Of a stretch of 64,000 nucleotides of DNA, positions 30,442 through 41,077 are shown one piece after another. The stretch's first letter is position 1. The number at the start of each line of letters is the position of its first letter. The notes under the pieces were generated by a model. That model was given only the letters and a program-made list of their open reading frames with translations. It had not been told where the DNA came from and did no database searches. Position numbers and translations under genes: made by a program. The DNA is taken from positions 1,364,001 to 1,428,000 of the forward strand of contig OY723250.1 in NCBI GenBank assembly GCA_963210315.1, read 5' to 3'. The DNA is from Rhynchopus euleeides (taxonomy: Eukaryota; Euglenozoa; Diplonemea; Diplonemida; Diplonemidae).

Positions 30442-32888
30442 TCTGCGAAGACTGTCTTTTGTTGTCGCGTGTGAACCAGTCATTGTTTTTTTGTCTCGAA
30501 GTGCGCGAATGTGGTGGGGCACCCACCCACTTGTGTGCGTATGAAACCAGACTTTGTGCCAGATGCCTGCATGAGTGTTCTGACAACGCCCCCCTGTACA
30601 TACGATGTGCAGTGTGGGCACCATCAGTGCAGGCCATCGGCGCTTTCTATTCTACACGACTGCAACAGCCACAGTGCTCCTGAATGCTGACCATACGCCA
30701 CTCTACCCTAAGTCTTTCGGAGCACCAATGTGGGTGCAGTGTTGGTCTTGATTGTTTCAGCCTTCGTCATCTTGAACCCCGTTCGGGTCATAGCACTCTC
30801 CGGTAGAGGCTCATGCCAGCGTCGCGGGAGGAGGGAATGTGGCTGTACATTGTTTGTTACTGAAACGGGTTCCGAGCGACGAAGCAAACCGAACATAGGA
30901 GGCGCCAAATCACCTGAGCAGAGGAGCCTACGGTTCAACCTTCAGGATTAACACAAGCGCCTCTCGCCCCGCCTCCGGGGCCTTGGGGGGGCACACGTGC
31001 GTGCTCAATGAAAATTTGTTTTCTTTTTTTGGGTATGATCTTTTCGGCTGTAGTGCGTCCTTCGCTGTGCCAAAACTGTGTAAGTTTGACACCGAAGCTG
31101 TGTGAAGGAAAGCTACATTTTCTCCATTTTTTGAGCGAAAGCCCCCAGGATGCTCCAATACCTTAGGGGGGGGGGGGGACCCTTCACTCTGTGTCGGACA
31201 GTGCCAGTGTAACACCTATTCTGTGAGGGCAGCCCTCTTCTGCACTTTCGTGAAGGGCCCCTCCCCAGCGAGGAGAGCGCCTTCTGTACATATTTCAACC
31301 AGGAATGCCAGTGTCCATACTGTTACTATTGTCCGTTTATGCTGCAAAGAAAATGTTATTCTGCGATGTACATTCCATTACGGTCCAGCGGTCTGCCACT
31401 TTTACCGTGAAGGCGTTCGAAAAAAAATACATCCACCAGGTCTGCAACGGGGGGAGGGCATGGCCTGCCGGGATCATATTTGCTGTCCCTTCTAATATTG
31501 CCACCACCCCCCCTGTCCAGCGTAAGCTGTTTTGGGTGTGCTTCGTCGATAGTGGTGGCAGGTGTGTCTTCAAAGGGTGTTTTGCAAGCGCAGAGGGCTT
31601 GTCGCACCCCTTCCCCCACCCCCTCCACCACGTGCAGCAGGCGCGAGGGTGTTGTCGGGGTCGATAAACACCTGTTTTGGGCCTCCTCCCACGCTTGCTG
31701 TATATTTATTTGAACTGTATCGCAGATTCTTCCAGACAACCCTGGAAATTCACGATGTTCTACCGCTTGTTTCATGCTGTCATGGAGTCCAGATGTTGCT
31801 TACCGTAAAATCGACGCATTTCACAACCAACACGGCAAAGGGGTGAGCGAAGTTTGAAAAAGTGCCATCGCGTGCCAGAGCTGTCCTTCATCGTCCCCCA
31901 CCGACCCTCCGCTCTCTTTCTGGTCCTGTACCATGTGAATCTTTCCGCCCAAAAAAATGGCATAGTTCTATGCAGGGCTGTTCCTAACTGGGGGGCTTGT
32001 TCCCCACTTTCAGGATTCTGAACTTTTTTTCTAAGAATTTTTGTAAGGGAAAAAAAAAGTTTTTTTCTAAGAATTTTGTTAGGGGAATTTTTTTCTAAGG
32101 TTGTTTCGCAGAGGAGAAAACTTTTTCTAAGTTTTCCCCAGTCGACAGGGCGCGCACAAGGATGGAAGGGAAGTCTGTCCCCCGTACCGTTCGCCTTGCT
32201 GGCCAACTGGAGAGCCAGACGTTCACTACCGTGGCCTCCGGCGGCTGGGGGGCTCCGCCCCCCAGACCCCCCTGTGGCGTACGTCTCGTACTCAAGCCCT
32301 TCGAATCCCATCAGGTCGGGGTCCAACCACTCCAGTCGCCTCTGAGGACGCAGCCAACTCGCACAGAATCTGTACGCCCACACGAACAGGTGTTCGCTAC
32401 CGTGGCCTCCGGCGGCTGGGGGGCTCCGCCCCCCAGACCCCCCATGTAGCGTGTGCCCGTCCATCTATCTCACTTCCCCGGGTACAGTGCAGCGTAGGAG
32501 GTCAGCGCCGCATCCATGAAGCGCTTCTTCGAAGCCTGACTGACATCGGACAGGAGGTCGGGCTTCCCCACCTGGGAGGTACACTTGCCGCGTTCGCGAC
32601 ATGCGTGACACGCGACACGCTACCTGAAATGTGAGTGTGCCTTGCTAACACGGGCATTTCAACGGTCTGCCGACGACCGTTCCCCAAACCAGTAAACCAG
32701 CAGTTTTGGAAAATCGGAGAGATCACCCTACTGCGCTGAATATGGTGCGCACCACTGCAAAAATCCCCGGGAGCTTTTGGGCTTTCAGACCTGAAGGGGG
32801 TATGGAAATTTAGTCATTCTTAGTCACTTTTAGGCGATTTACGCGCGGTTTTTCGGCTGGGGAAAAGAGAGACCAACGATTTCTTAAG
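30442..32888. other. Spacer with small repeats
   Basis: No gene recognised. Holds degenerate tandem copies of TTTTTCTAAGAATTTT (~32020-32135) and a ~51-bp GC-rich repeat at 32222-32273 and 32393-32444 with the palindromic core GGGGGGCTCCGCCCCCC. Confidence 0.5.
32222..32444. repeat. Two copies of a ~51-bp GC-rich palindromic repeat
   Basis: 32222-32273 and 32393-32444 are nearly identical. Each contains GGCTGGGGGGCTCCGCC followed by CCCCAGACCCCCC, able to form a short hairpin. The two copies are separated by ~120 bp. Function unknown. Confidence 0.6.
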
Positions 32889-33193
32889 CTACAGTTTCTG
32901 TACTTCATTGGTATACACACTCGCGCTCCCCCCCCCCCCCCCCCTGGTCGGTTGGGTTCTCCCCTCCCCTTTCAAAAACCCCTCCCTCTCCCTCCTCTCC
33001 CCCATCCCTTTTCCCCTTTCCAAACTTCTTCTTGAACTTGCGGGCGGGCAGAGTCGGGAGGGCTGGTTGGGCTAATAGCGTATCCCCAAGCAAAAAACCA
33101 CTCCCCCTGGGGCCACTTGTCCCTCGGGCTCTGTTCCCCTTCCCTTCCCAGTCCCCCCCTTCCCACCCCCGACGCACGCGAGCGCGAGTCGTG

Positions 33194-36100
33194 ATGGAGG
33201 CGCGAGATGCGCCCGGCCGTGGGCACGCGAGGAGGCGAGGGCAGTGGGCCCTCATGGCGCTGCTGGTGGCGGCGCTCACGCCCCCAGCGGGAGAGCAGCC
33301 CGGGCCGCCCCCGGTAGCGAGGGAGACGGGGGGGTCGCAGCCCCCCACACGAGTGCAGCCCGGGCCGCCCCCGGTAGCGGCAGCGGCGCGGGGGTCGCAA
33401 CCCCCCGCACGTGGGCAGCCCGGGTCGCCCCCGGTAGCGGCGGGAGCAGCGGCAGCAACGGCTGCGGCGGCGGCGGCAGCACCGGGACAGGCGGAGCCGG
33501 GGGAGGGCGGGGCCCACACGGGCCCCCCCCCAACAACAGCACACCGGTCTGACCCACCGGCTTCATGCACCCCCCAACGGCACTCCCCGACGGCTGCGGA
33601 AGGGCCGCGGCCCCCCCCCGAGCAGGCAGCGGCGGTCACCGCTGCAGAGACCACGCCCGCAGGGCCTCTGGAGCGGCGGAAGCCGCTTAGCCGCCCCCGC
33701 GGGGCCAAGTACGGCGCCCCCGGCGTGATAGCTGACAGGGGGGGACGAGATGGGCTCTGCCCGCGTTGTGGGGGATGGTGGGAGGGAGTGTCGTGTGGTC
33801 CCCCCCCCGTCCCGGGCTCCCCCCTCCCAGCTTATGTCTTTCCACCCCCCTCCCCCGAGCTCCCCCCCCTGGGCGGGTACTGGGGGGTTGGCTGGGTAAG
33901 GGCGACTCTTGGGTGGGCGGTGGTGGTGGCGGGGACGCTGGGCTGGAGCTGGTGGCCGGCTGTATTTGCCCTGAGTCGGTGCCGGGCGCGAGGCTGGTGG
34001 GCAGTCGGGCGGAGACGGGCGACGAGGCTGATGCACAGTGTGTGGGGGCAGTCGAAAGCGTGGAGAGCAGCGGTGGTGGGAGGGTGCTGCTGGGTGGTGG
34101 CGGGCGGGGTGGAACGCGCCTGGGCCTCGTCAGCTGCTGCGTGCTGGGGGTTCGTCTTCGTCTGGGAGCCTAGGTGGGTCGCACTACAGGGAGAGACGGC
34201 CTGGGCCTGGTGGTGGGGGTTGGGGGTCCTGCCCGTACTGCTGGCTGCGGGGCTGTCCCCATCAAGAGCGGCGCGGGGCATTTCCTGGGCCCTAGGGCGG
34301 GTGAGCCGGGTGGTGCGCTGGCTGAGGGTGTCGGGCAGGGCGGCGGGTGTGCTCCCGGGGTTCACGGAGGCGTGCGGGCTGGCGGCGGGCCTGGGCGGGG
34401 CGGCCGTGATCGCCGCCGGCGCGCTCTGGGTTGAGGTCCTATCTGCGAGCGATCTACGGGCAGGAGTGGTGGCGGCGTCCGCATACGGGCTGGCGACGGG
34501 CGGGTGGGTGCTGGTGGGCTCGGCGATGGTACGGCAGCGCCGCCTGGCCAACCGACGCGGCTGGCTCCCTCGCTGGTCGTGGAGGGCCCGCAGGCGATCC
34601 CGATGGGTGGCCCGCAGGCCGCGCCTGGAGGTTCTCCTGCCTGCCTCCGTCCGCCGCTCGGAGGACCGGATCGGCGCCGGGCTGGACGCGCTGCGTCGGG
34701 TGAGTCGGGCGGAGCGAGTGGCAGAGGTGTTGCCGGTCCTGGCGTCGGCGGGGGCCCTGTCGGGCGGGGTCTGGGGGCTGGGGTTCCTGTCGCTCGCGTG
34801 TCTCGTCTGGGCTGGGGTGGAGGTGGCCGTGACGGCAGCGCGGCTGCGGGAGTCGGAGATGCGGGACGCGGTGACCCTGGACTTGTGGCGCTCCGTACAG
34901 CCCATGAGACGGACCCGCCTCCTGTGCGCAACGTCAGAGCGCCCCCCGCTCTTCCTCGGCCCGCGCGACCTGTGCGGTGGGGACCTGGAGATGGAGGAGG
35001 ACTGGACTGGGGTGGACGAGGTCCTGTCGCAGTTCGGGGGGTCCAGGGTGCCGAATCAGGCGACAGGGGACTGCCTCTTCGCGGCACTCACGCCCACGGC
35101 CGCCCTCCCCTCCCACGACGACATAGTGGGCATGCGCTCCGAGCTGTCCCGGCGTGCAGGGGACGCCTCGGTGAAACCTCAACTGCTTCACTTGTTAGGG
35201 GACGCCAGGCGGGTCGAGGAGTATCGGGCGGGCCTGGCTGGTGCGGCGCATGGGGACCACCTCGCGCTGCACCTGGCGGCGGGAGCGTGGGACTTGTCAG
35301 TGGTGGTGGTGCAGGAGGGCAGGGGTCAGGCAATCCGTGTGGACCCGCGGCGCCCTAAGAAGCAGGGGCCAGCCCCCGCAGATGTCAGGGTGGTGGCTCT
35401 CTCTGGCAACCACTACGAGGGAGTGGCCATGCCCCTTGCCCGACGCAGGGCCCTTCGAGAGAGCGCGGCGCCGGCCCACCTCAGCCCAGCCACGTGTCGA
35501 GACGCCTGCCCGGCGGCCCTAGGGGAGGGTGCCCAGGAGGCAGAAGGGGCGGGCCTGGGGGATGTGCGTCGCCGCTGGTTCTGCCCCCTCACGGCCTGCG
35601 CGGGCTCGGCTCTCCACCGGCATACGCCGTATTCGTCCAAGGAGACGCTCCGCAAGCACGCCCAGGCGCACGCAGACCAGGGTGAGGAGTTCCCGCCGAG
35701 CGCGCTTCGTCTGCTGGGCATGAAGAAGTGCATGTGGTGCTCGAAGGTAATGAGCACCTCCTTGGACTCCTGCGTGAAGTGCCGCCCACGTGGCGCGACC
35801 CCTGTGGTGCCGAACAGGCGCGCACCCTCTGCGGCGGAGGCAGCGGATGCGGGTCGCCTCCCTCCCCTTGAGAGCATCCACACGGAGCGAGTGGGGGTGT
35901 CGCTGTCGGTCCCCGGGGCGATCCTCCGCCCGGCGGCGGTAGCCTATAGCCAGGCCCTGTGGGATGTCGCAGCGAATAGTTCGAGCACCACGGCGTGGCT
36001 CCGCCTCCTCTTGGTGCCCAAAACCCTCTTCCGCACCTACCGTGGAGGGAAGAAGAAGCAGCTGCTGGCGAAGCGGGCCCGGGAGGAGGCGATCATCCTC

Positions 36101-39100
36101 TGGCGGGAAGGACGCGCGTCGGAGCTCTGGCGCCGGGCCCGGACGGAAGCCCCGGGCCCGGGACGGGTGGAGGCTGCCCCCACATGGGAGGAGACGGAGG
36201 AAGCGGTGGTGCAAGCGGCGAGACAAGGGCGGTATTCGGCGGCGATGGCGCGCACCAGGAGCGCCGGCCTGGCGCCTGCCACCCCTGCCACGAAAGCGAA
36301 GCTCCTAGCAATGCACCCGGAAGCGGACAGCCCAGCCATCTCCGCGGCGACGCGGGTAGTGCCCGCGGATGCCACCCCCGCCGAGGTGTTTAAAGCGCTG
36401 AAGGGGTTACCGAGGGGCACGGGCGCCGGCCCCTCAGGCCTGAGGGCGGACCACCTCCGGGAGCTCGTCCAGGTGGAGGGAGTGGATGTGCTTCCGGCCC
36501 TCACGGCGGTGGTGAATGTCCTGCGCAGAGGCGAGGCCCCCCCGCAGCTGGCCCGGCACATCGCGGGCGCGTCTCTGGTCGCGCTCCCCAAGCCAGATGC
36601 GGGGATCCGCCCGATCGCGGTTGGGGAGACCCTCCGCCGCCTGGTGGCCAAAACCCTCACCGCAGACGTCAGGGAACAGGCTGGGAAGCTCCTCCTGAAG
36701 GGGAGGCAAGTAGGAGTGGCGGTGGACGGCGGACTGGAGGCGGCCACGGCGGTCGTGAAGGACTTCGCGGCGCGCAACAGGGGGGCGGACAAGGTCCTGC
36801 TGAAGATCGACTATGCCAACGCCTTTAACATGGTTAACAGGCAGGCGTTCATCGATGCTGTCAGGCGGGACCTCCCGGAGCTGTCGGCGTGGGTCGAGTG
36901 GTGCTACGCGTCGCCCTCAGCCCTGATATACCGTGGCGAAGTGCTCGAATCGCAGAGGGGGGTACAGCAGGGGGACCCCCTCGGGCCGCTCCTGTTCTCC
37001 CTGGCCATCCGCCAGCTGACCGAGGACCTAGGCAAGCTGCCGGGGGTGGAGGGCAGCGTGTGGTACTTGGACGATGGCACGCTGATGGGCTCCCCCGGGG
37101 CGGTCGGCCACGCGTTCGCGATCCTCGAGCGGCGGAGCGCGGAGCTGGGCCTGGTGGTGGCACGCCGCAAATGCGAAGTGATCTCGCTGAATGGGCACTC
37201 GGTGGAGGGCCTCCGGGGAGCGGGCCTTGATGTAGCCGCGACGGAAAAGGAGCGCGCGACTCGCATGGACCTCCTCCACCACAACTTCGAGTTCCTCGGG
37301 GCTCCGGTGGGGGATGCGGAATTCTGCGAGCGGGTGATGGATACAAAACTGAGAGAGAAGTTCATCCCGAACCTGCGCCAGCTTCACCACCTCCAAGACG
37401 CGCAAGTGGCCATGACCCTCCTGCGACACTGTGAAGGCTTCTGCAAGCTGGTCTTCCAGATGCGCGCAATTGGGTACGCCGGGAGAGAATACCTTCGCCA
37501 GTATGACAAGGAAATCGGGATGGTGCTGGCATCTGTGCTCGGGGACAGGGACGGGACCCTCCCTGACGATGCGCGAGACCAGGCGGCCCTGCCCGTCAGG
37601 CTAGGGGGTATGGGCATTCGGAGGTCGGAGGACCACATCACCGCTGCGGCTTTGGCGGCGGCTAGCTCCTTCTTCCCCCTATGTGTGCAGCTGGACAGCG
37701 GATATCGTTGGGATGCGGATGCGTGGCGCGTGGCAGCGACCGCCCACAACGAGCTGGTGGCGGAGGCGGACTGGGTGGACCCTCACAAGCGCCCGGGCGA
37801 GCCCCTCCGCCAGCGCGACCTATCCCTGGCGATCATCAGCCGGCAGCACGAGACCCTACTGGCGGAGGCTGACGTGCTGAGTAAAGGGCGTCAGTTGTCC
37901 GCGTCCCTCCCAGGCGCAGGGGCGTGGGTGACGGTGACGCCAGAACAACAGTTTGCGATGGGGAGGGAGGAGTACCAAGTGGCGGCTCGCCTGCGCCTGG
38001 GCCTCGTCGTCTTCGCCCCTGGGTCGCGGTGCCACGAGTGCGGGGACGCCATGGACGTCTTGGGCGCCCATGTGTTCAGCTGCCAGGCATCGGCGGACCG
38101 CATCAAGCGCCACGACGCGGTGAAGCTCGGGGTGCTGGGGCTGGCGCGGGACGCGGGACTCGGCCCCCAGCTGGAGCCCAACCACCTCCTCTTGGGCGGG
38201 GGCAAGCCGGCTGACGTGTTCCTCCCGTGCGGCATAGGTGAGTCGCGGGGCCGGGCGATCGACGTGACCGTGTGGTCGACGTGCGCGGAGTCTGCGAGGC
38301 AGGGTGCGGCGAGAGCGCGGGGGTACACCGCGTCGCGGGCTGAAGCATCCAAGCATCGCAAGCACGGGGCGCGGTGTCAGGAGGTTGAGATCGCCTTCTC
38401 CGCGTTCGCCCTGGAGCAGTCGGGCGGGATGGGTCCGGAGGCCGTGCGGCTCTTCAGGCACTTGGTCAGCTTCGCGGTGGACCACAAGCTGGGGGACAGG
38501 GCCGAGCTCACTCGTTCCTGGGCGGCGCGGATAGTGGTGCCGTTGATGCGGGCGGTGGGGCGGTCGTCGCTCCGCAGGGGGGCGCTGTGCACGGACCTGC
38601 GCTCTGGTCAGACTCGGGAGCGGGTCTTGCCGGATCCGCTGGTGGGCGTGGAGCCGGACTACTTCTTCGCGCCTGACACGGACCTGGCCCCCGCGCCACA
38701 CTTCGACGGGCACATGGACGCGGAGGATTTCATGTGTGACCCGGATGACGCGGCGGGCCCCGAGGAGCCGACCCCTGAACCCGAACCTGCCCCTCCCCGC
38801 CGCCCACGCCCGCCGCCTCCCCCCGCGGAGGGGGACCTCCCGCAGCCGGCGGGTGGGGTGGCGGCTGACCCCCTGGCCCAATTGCTGGAGTGGCGCGGCC
38901 AGACGGACAGGAGGCTGAGCTTGTCGTCCCTGCAGCAGCAGGCGCGGCTGGGCCTGGTCGAGCCGGACGGGTGGTCGTTCCGGGTGGGGGACTGTGCTTT
39001 TGATGCGTTGGCCACGCTGGGTGCCCGATCGGTGAAGCAATCCAGCGGGTGGCTGCGCCAAGAGGCAGTCCGCAGGGCGATGCGCGACCCGGACCTCCGG

Positions 39101-40768
39101 ATGCGGGTGGAGGAGGGTCCGAACCAGTGGGCCGAGCAGATGATGCGCGCAGGGAGCGACGACGTGCGCACCTGGGCGGACTTCATCGCCCTGGCGGCGG
39201 CTGCGCGCGTGACCAGATGCGTCGTCCTCGTGCTCATCGACAACCACCAGCCGATGCTTCTGTCCCCAGTAGGTGCGGGTGCAGTGGTGGACGCCCACTG
39301 TCTGCGGAGGACGGGGGGGCAACATGGGCACTACGTGCCCCTAGTTATGCCGGAGCCCATGCGTCAGCACCTGGCGGGTCTTCCCCCGAAGCCGATGGCA
39401 GCGGATGTCACGGGGTGCGATGGTGATAGTCCCATGCAGATGGTGCGTCAGGGGGGCTCGGCGGGCCAGGTGGAGGAGTGCGAGAAGTGCCGCCGCCCGT
39501 TCGACCGCTCCGCGAGGCATCACGCGTGTGGCAGATGCTGGCGCAAAGTGTGCGCGTCATGCGCAGTGCGGGGTGAGCGGTGCCCAGGCTACATTGACCG
39601 GGTGGCGGTGGATGTCGACGCTCCAGACCCTGCGGAGCAACCCGCGGTCACCCCGGATCTGCGGGAGGTCCTGGAGTCCGCCCGGGCGCGCCCCCGCCGG
39701 CGGAAGCCCATCCCGAGCCGCATGCACGACACGCCGATGGGGCCCAGGCAGCCGAGTGCCCCGCACGACTCGTCGGGGGCTGCGCACCATCCAACGCGGG
39801 TGAAGGAGGAAGTGGCGGAGGAGCCGGTCGCTCCCGGCCAGGACGTGGAGATGCACCAGGGCGGAGGCTCCCAAACCTCAAACACAGCCCCCTCTGGTGC
39901 GCCCTCCGCGACCCACGGCCACAGCGTGCCCCCGGCGGAGAGTGCCTCCCGGGCTGCCCCAGCCCCCATGCAGGGGCAGGCCCAACATGCAGAGTGCCCG
40001 CCGTCGGGGTCGGGGGCCACAGAGAACCACCAGGGCGGAGGCTCCCAAACCTCAAACACAGCCCCCTCTGGTGTGCCCTCTGCGGCTCCGGTCACGGCGG
40101 CAGGCGCCCAGCCGTCTGGCCCCGCTCAGGCCGCGCGGCGCCGCCAGGGCGGAGGCTCCCACACCTTCAACACAGCCCCCTCTGGCACCTCTGGCGGAAC
40201 AGCCCCCGGTGGGGCTGGCGGGATCCAGGGGGTTGCTGCGACGATGATGCGCAACGCCGCGCAGGCCCGCCGGGACGGGCAGCGCCGCAGCCGGACGGCC
40301 GCGTCCTCGAGACGCCTGGAGGAGCTGCGTCAGGGTGACGCGGCGGGCCCCATGGAGTTCGACGACGACCCGGCGAACGTGTGGGAGCCCGAGGACGACC
40401 TCCAGGCCATCGACGCCTACGGGGACGACGAGACGCCCGCGGCGAACATCCCCGCTCTGCAGGAGCTTGCGGCGTCCCGTGTCTGGGCCGAGGGGGTGGT
40501 AGCGCGGGCCCGCGGCATGGCCCCCTGCGTCTCGATGGGAGGAGCCATCCCCCGCACCGTCGAGGCGTGGAGGCACTGCTTCCACCCCAGCTATGGCCTT
40601 TGCCCCCTCTCGCCCAGGGTGGCAGGTGACGTAGCGGCGGAGTGGCTGCAGGCGCGCATCCTGCAAGGGGGCGCGCAGGCCGAGCCCGGGAACCAGACGA
40701 GGGAGCCGGGGGTCAGCCTGCGCGTCTACATGCGCAAGCTGCAGACGGAGGTGGAGCGGGGCGAGTAG
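33194..40768 (+). CDS. Giant LINE polyprotein: membrane region-OTU-ZnF-RT-RLE-OTU-FYVE-like
   Basis: 2524 residues from the ATG at 33194; the frame is open further upstream, but only from a TTG. Residues 1-190 are Pro/Ala/Gly-rich with a signal-like WALMALLVAAL. Residues ~235-555 contain about six strongly hydrophobic, membrane-like segments. OTU cysteine protease 1: GDCLFAAL (Cys627) and GNHYEGV (His740). Two Cys/His zinc fingers lie at ~790-870. RT: KIDYANAFN, GVQQGDPLGPLLF, YLDD at 1291-1294. A CxxC...H...C finger starts at 1613. The restriction-like endonuclease has KPADVFLP and AIDVTVW (~1670-1690). OTU 2: GDCAFDAL (Cys1934) and GHYVPL (His2046). A FYVE/RING-like finger (CEKC...RHHACGRC...CASC) is at ~2095-2135. 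Three copies of QGGGSQTSNTAPSG follow. The RLE places it with early-branching, site-prone LINEs. A cysteine protease is known in Dualen and NeSL relatives, but two OTU domains plus a multi-pass region is not an architecture I know. No APE or RNase H is seen. The frame is intact, so recent activity is plausible. Confidence 0.85.
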   Translation: MEARDAPGRGHARRRGQWALMALLVAALTPPAGEQPGPPPVARETGGSQPPTRVQPGPPPVAAAARGSQPPARGQPGSPPVAAGAAAATAAAAAAAPGQAEPGEGGAHTGPPPTTAHRSDPPASCTPQRHSPTAAEGPRPPPEQAAAVTAAETTPAGPLERRKPLSRPRGAKYGAPGVIADRGGRDGLCPRCGGWWEGVSCGPPPVPGSPLPAYVFPPPSPELPPLGGYWGVGWVRATLGWAVVVAGTLGWSWWPAVFALSRCRARGWWAVGRRRATRLMHSVWGQSKAWRAAVVGGCCWVVAGGVERAWASSAAACWGFVFVWEPRWVALQGETAWAWWWGLGVLPVLLAAGLSPSRAARGISWALGRVSRVVRWLRVSGRAAGVLPGFTEACGLAAGLGGAAVIAAGALWVEVLSASDLRAGVVAASAYGLATGGWVLVGSAMVRQRRLANRRGWLPRWSWRARRRSRWVARRPRLEVLLPASVRRSEDRIGAGLDALRRVSRAERVAEVLPVLASAGALSGGVWGLGFLSLACLVWAGVEVAVTAARLRESEMRDAVTLDLWRSVQPMRRTRLLCATSERPPLFLGPRDLCGGDLEMEEDWTGVDEVLSQFGGSRVPNQATGDCLFAALTPTAALPSHDDIVGMRSELSRRAGDASVKPQLLHLLGDARRVEEYRAGLAGAAHGDHLALHLAAGAWDLSVVVVQEGRGQAIRVDPRRPKKQGPAPADVRVVALSGNHYEGVAMPLARRRALRESAAPAHLSPATCRDACPAALGEGAQEAEGAGLGDVRRRWFCPLTACAGSALHRHTPYSSKETLRKHAQAHADQGEEFPPSALRLLGMKKCMWCSKVMSTSLDSCVKCRPRGATPVVPNRRAPSAAEAADAGRLPPLESIHTERVGVSLSVPGAILRPAAVAYSQALWDVAANSSSTTAWLRLLLVPKTLFRTYRGGKKKQLLAKRAREEAIILWREGRASELWRRARTEAPGPGRVEAAPTWEETEEAVVQAARQGRYSAAMARTRSAGLAPATPATKAKLLAMHPEADSPAISAATRVVPADATPAEVFKALKGLPRGTGAGPSGLRADHLRELVQVEGVDVLPALTAVVNVLRRGEAPPQLARHIAGASLVALPKPDAGIRPIAVGETLRRLVAKTLTADVREQAGKLLLKGRQVGVAVDGGLEAATAVVKDFAARNRGADKVLLKIDYANAFNMVNRQAFIDAVRRDLPELSAWVEWCYASPSALIYRGEVLESQRGVQQGDPLGPLLFSLAIRQLTEDLGKLPGVEGSVWYLDDGTLMGSPGAVGHAFAILERRSAELGLVVARRKCEVISLNGHSVEGLRGAGLDVAATEKERATRMDLLHHNFEFLGAPVGDAEFCERVMDTKLREKFIPNLRQLHHLQDAQVAMTLLRHCEGFCKLVFQMRAIGYAGREYLRQYDKEIGMVLASVLGDRDGTLPDDARDQAALPVRLGGMGIRRSEDHITAAALAAASSFFPLCVQLDSGYRWDADAWRVAATAHNELVAEADWVDPHKRPGEPLRQRDLSLAIISRQHETLLAEADVLSKGRQLSASLPGAGAWVTVTPEQQFAMGREEYQVAARLRLGLVVFAPGSRCHECGDAMDVLGAHVFSCQASADRIKRHDAVKLGVLGLARDAGLGPQLEPNHLLLGGGKPADVFLPCGIGESRGRAIDVTVWSTCAESARQGAARARGYTASRAEASKHRKHGARCQEVEIAFSAFALEQSGGMGPEAVRLFRHLVSFAVDHKLGDRAELTRSWAARIVVPLMRAVGRSSLRRGALCTDLRSGQTRERVLPDPLVGVEPDYFFAPDTDLAPAPHFDGHMDAEDFMCDPDDAAGPEEPTPEPEPAPPRRPRPPPPPAEGDLPQPAGGVAADPLAQLLEWRGQTDRRLSLSSLQQQARLGLVEPDGWSFRVGDCAFDALATLGARSVKQSSGWLRQEAVRRAMRDPDLRMRVEEGPNQWAEQMMRAGSDDVRTWADFIALAAAARVTRCVVLVLIDNHQPMLLSPVGAGAVVDAHCLRRTGGQHGHYVPLVMPEPMRQHLAGLPPKPMAADVTGCDGDSPMQMVRQGGSAGQVEECEKCRRPFDRSARHHACGRCWRKVCASCAVRGERCPGYIDRVAVDVDAPDPAEQPAVTPDLREVLESARARPRRRKPIPSRMHDTPMGPRQPSAPHDSSGAAHHPTRVKEEVAEEPVAPGQDVEMHQGGGSQTSNTAPSGAPSATHGHSVPPAESASRAAPAPMQGQAQHAECPPSGSGATENHQGGGSQTSNTAPSGVPSAAPVTAAGAQPSGPAQAARRRQGGGSHTFNTAPSGTSGGTAPGGAGGIQGVAATMMRNAAQARRDGQRRSRTAASSRRLEELRQGDAAGPMEFDDDPANVWEPEDDLQAIDAYGDDETPAANIPALQELAASRVWAEGVVARARGMAPCVSMGGAIPRTVEAWRHCFHPSYGLCPLSPRVAGDVAAEWLQARILQGGAQAEPGNQTREPGVSLRVYMRKLQTEVERGE

Positions 40769-41077
40769 GCGGAGCAGCGTCCCCACCCCCACCACCCCCC
40801 CCCCCCCGGGACCTTCCCCCCCCCCCTTTCATAGATGTGTGCAGGTGGCCGTTGTGAATGGTTAGACAGGGGCTGGCCACCCCCTCCCCCGGGCTCTGCA
40901 CAGCAGGTCTGGGTTAGAAACAACATAACCCCCCCCCCTTCCTCCCCCCTCCCCTCCCCTCCCCTCCCCTATTGATGTCCCCCCCCCCTCCCCCAGCGCT
41001 TTGCCGCTCGTGTGAGTACCGCCCTGACTGGGAGAAAGGGTAGGGCTGGTTGGGTTGGCGGAGTTGGGCGGATGGGC
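40769..41077. other. 3' region of the RLE-type LINE and spacer
   Basis: Non-coding. Rich in poly-C tracts (~40795-40807, ~40929-40937, ~40979-40990). The 3' end of the LINE is not evident. Confidence 0.4.

Noticed and set aside
33032-33193. 54-codon N-terminal extension of the giant LINE protein
   Set aside because: It begins at a TTG and is low complexity. The ATG at 33194 is the first good start.
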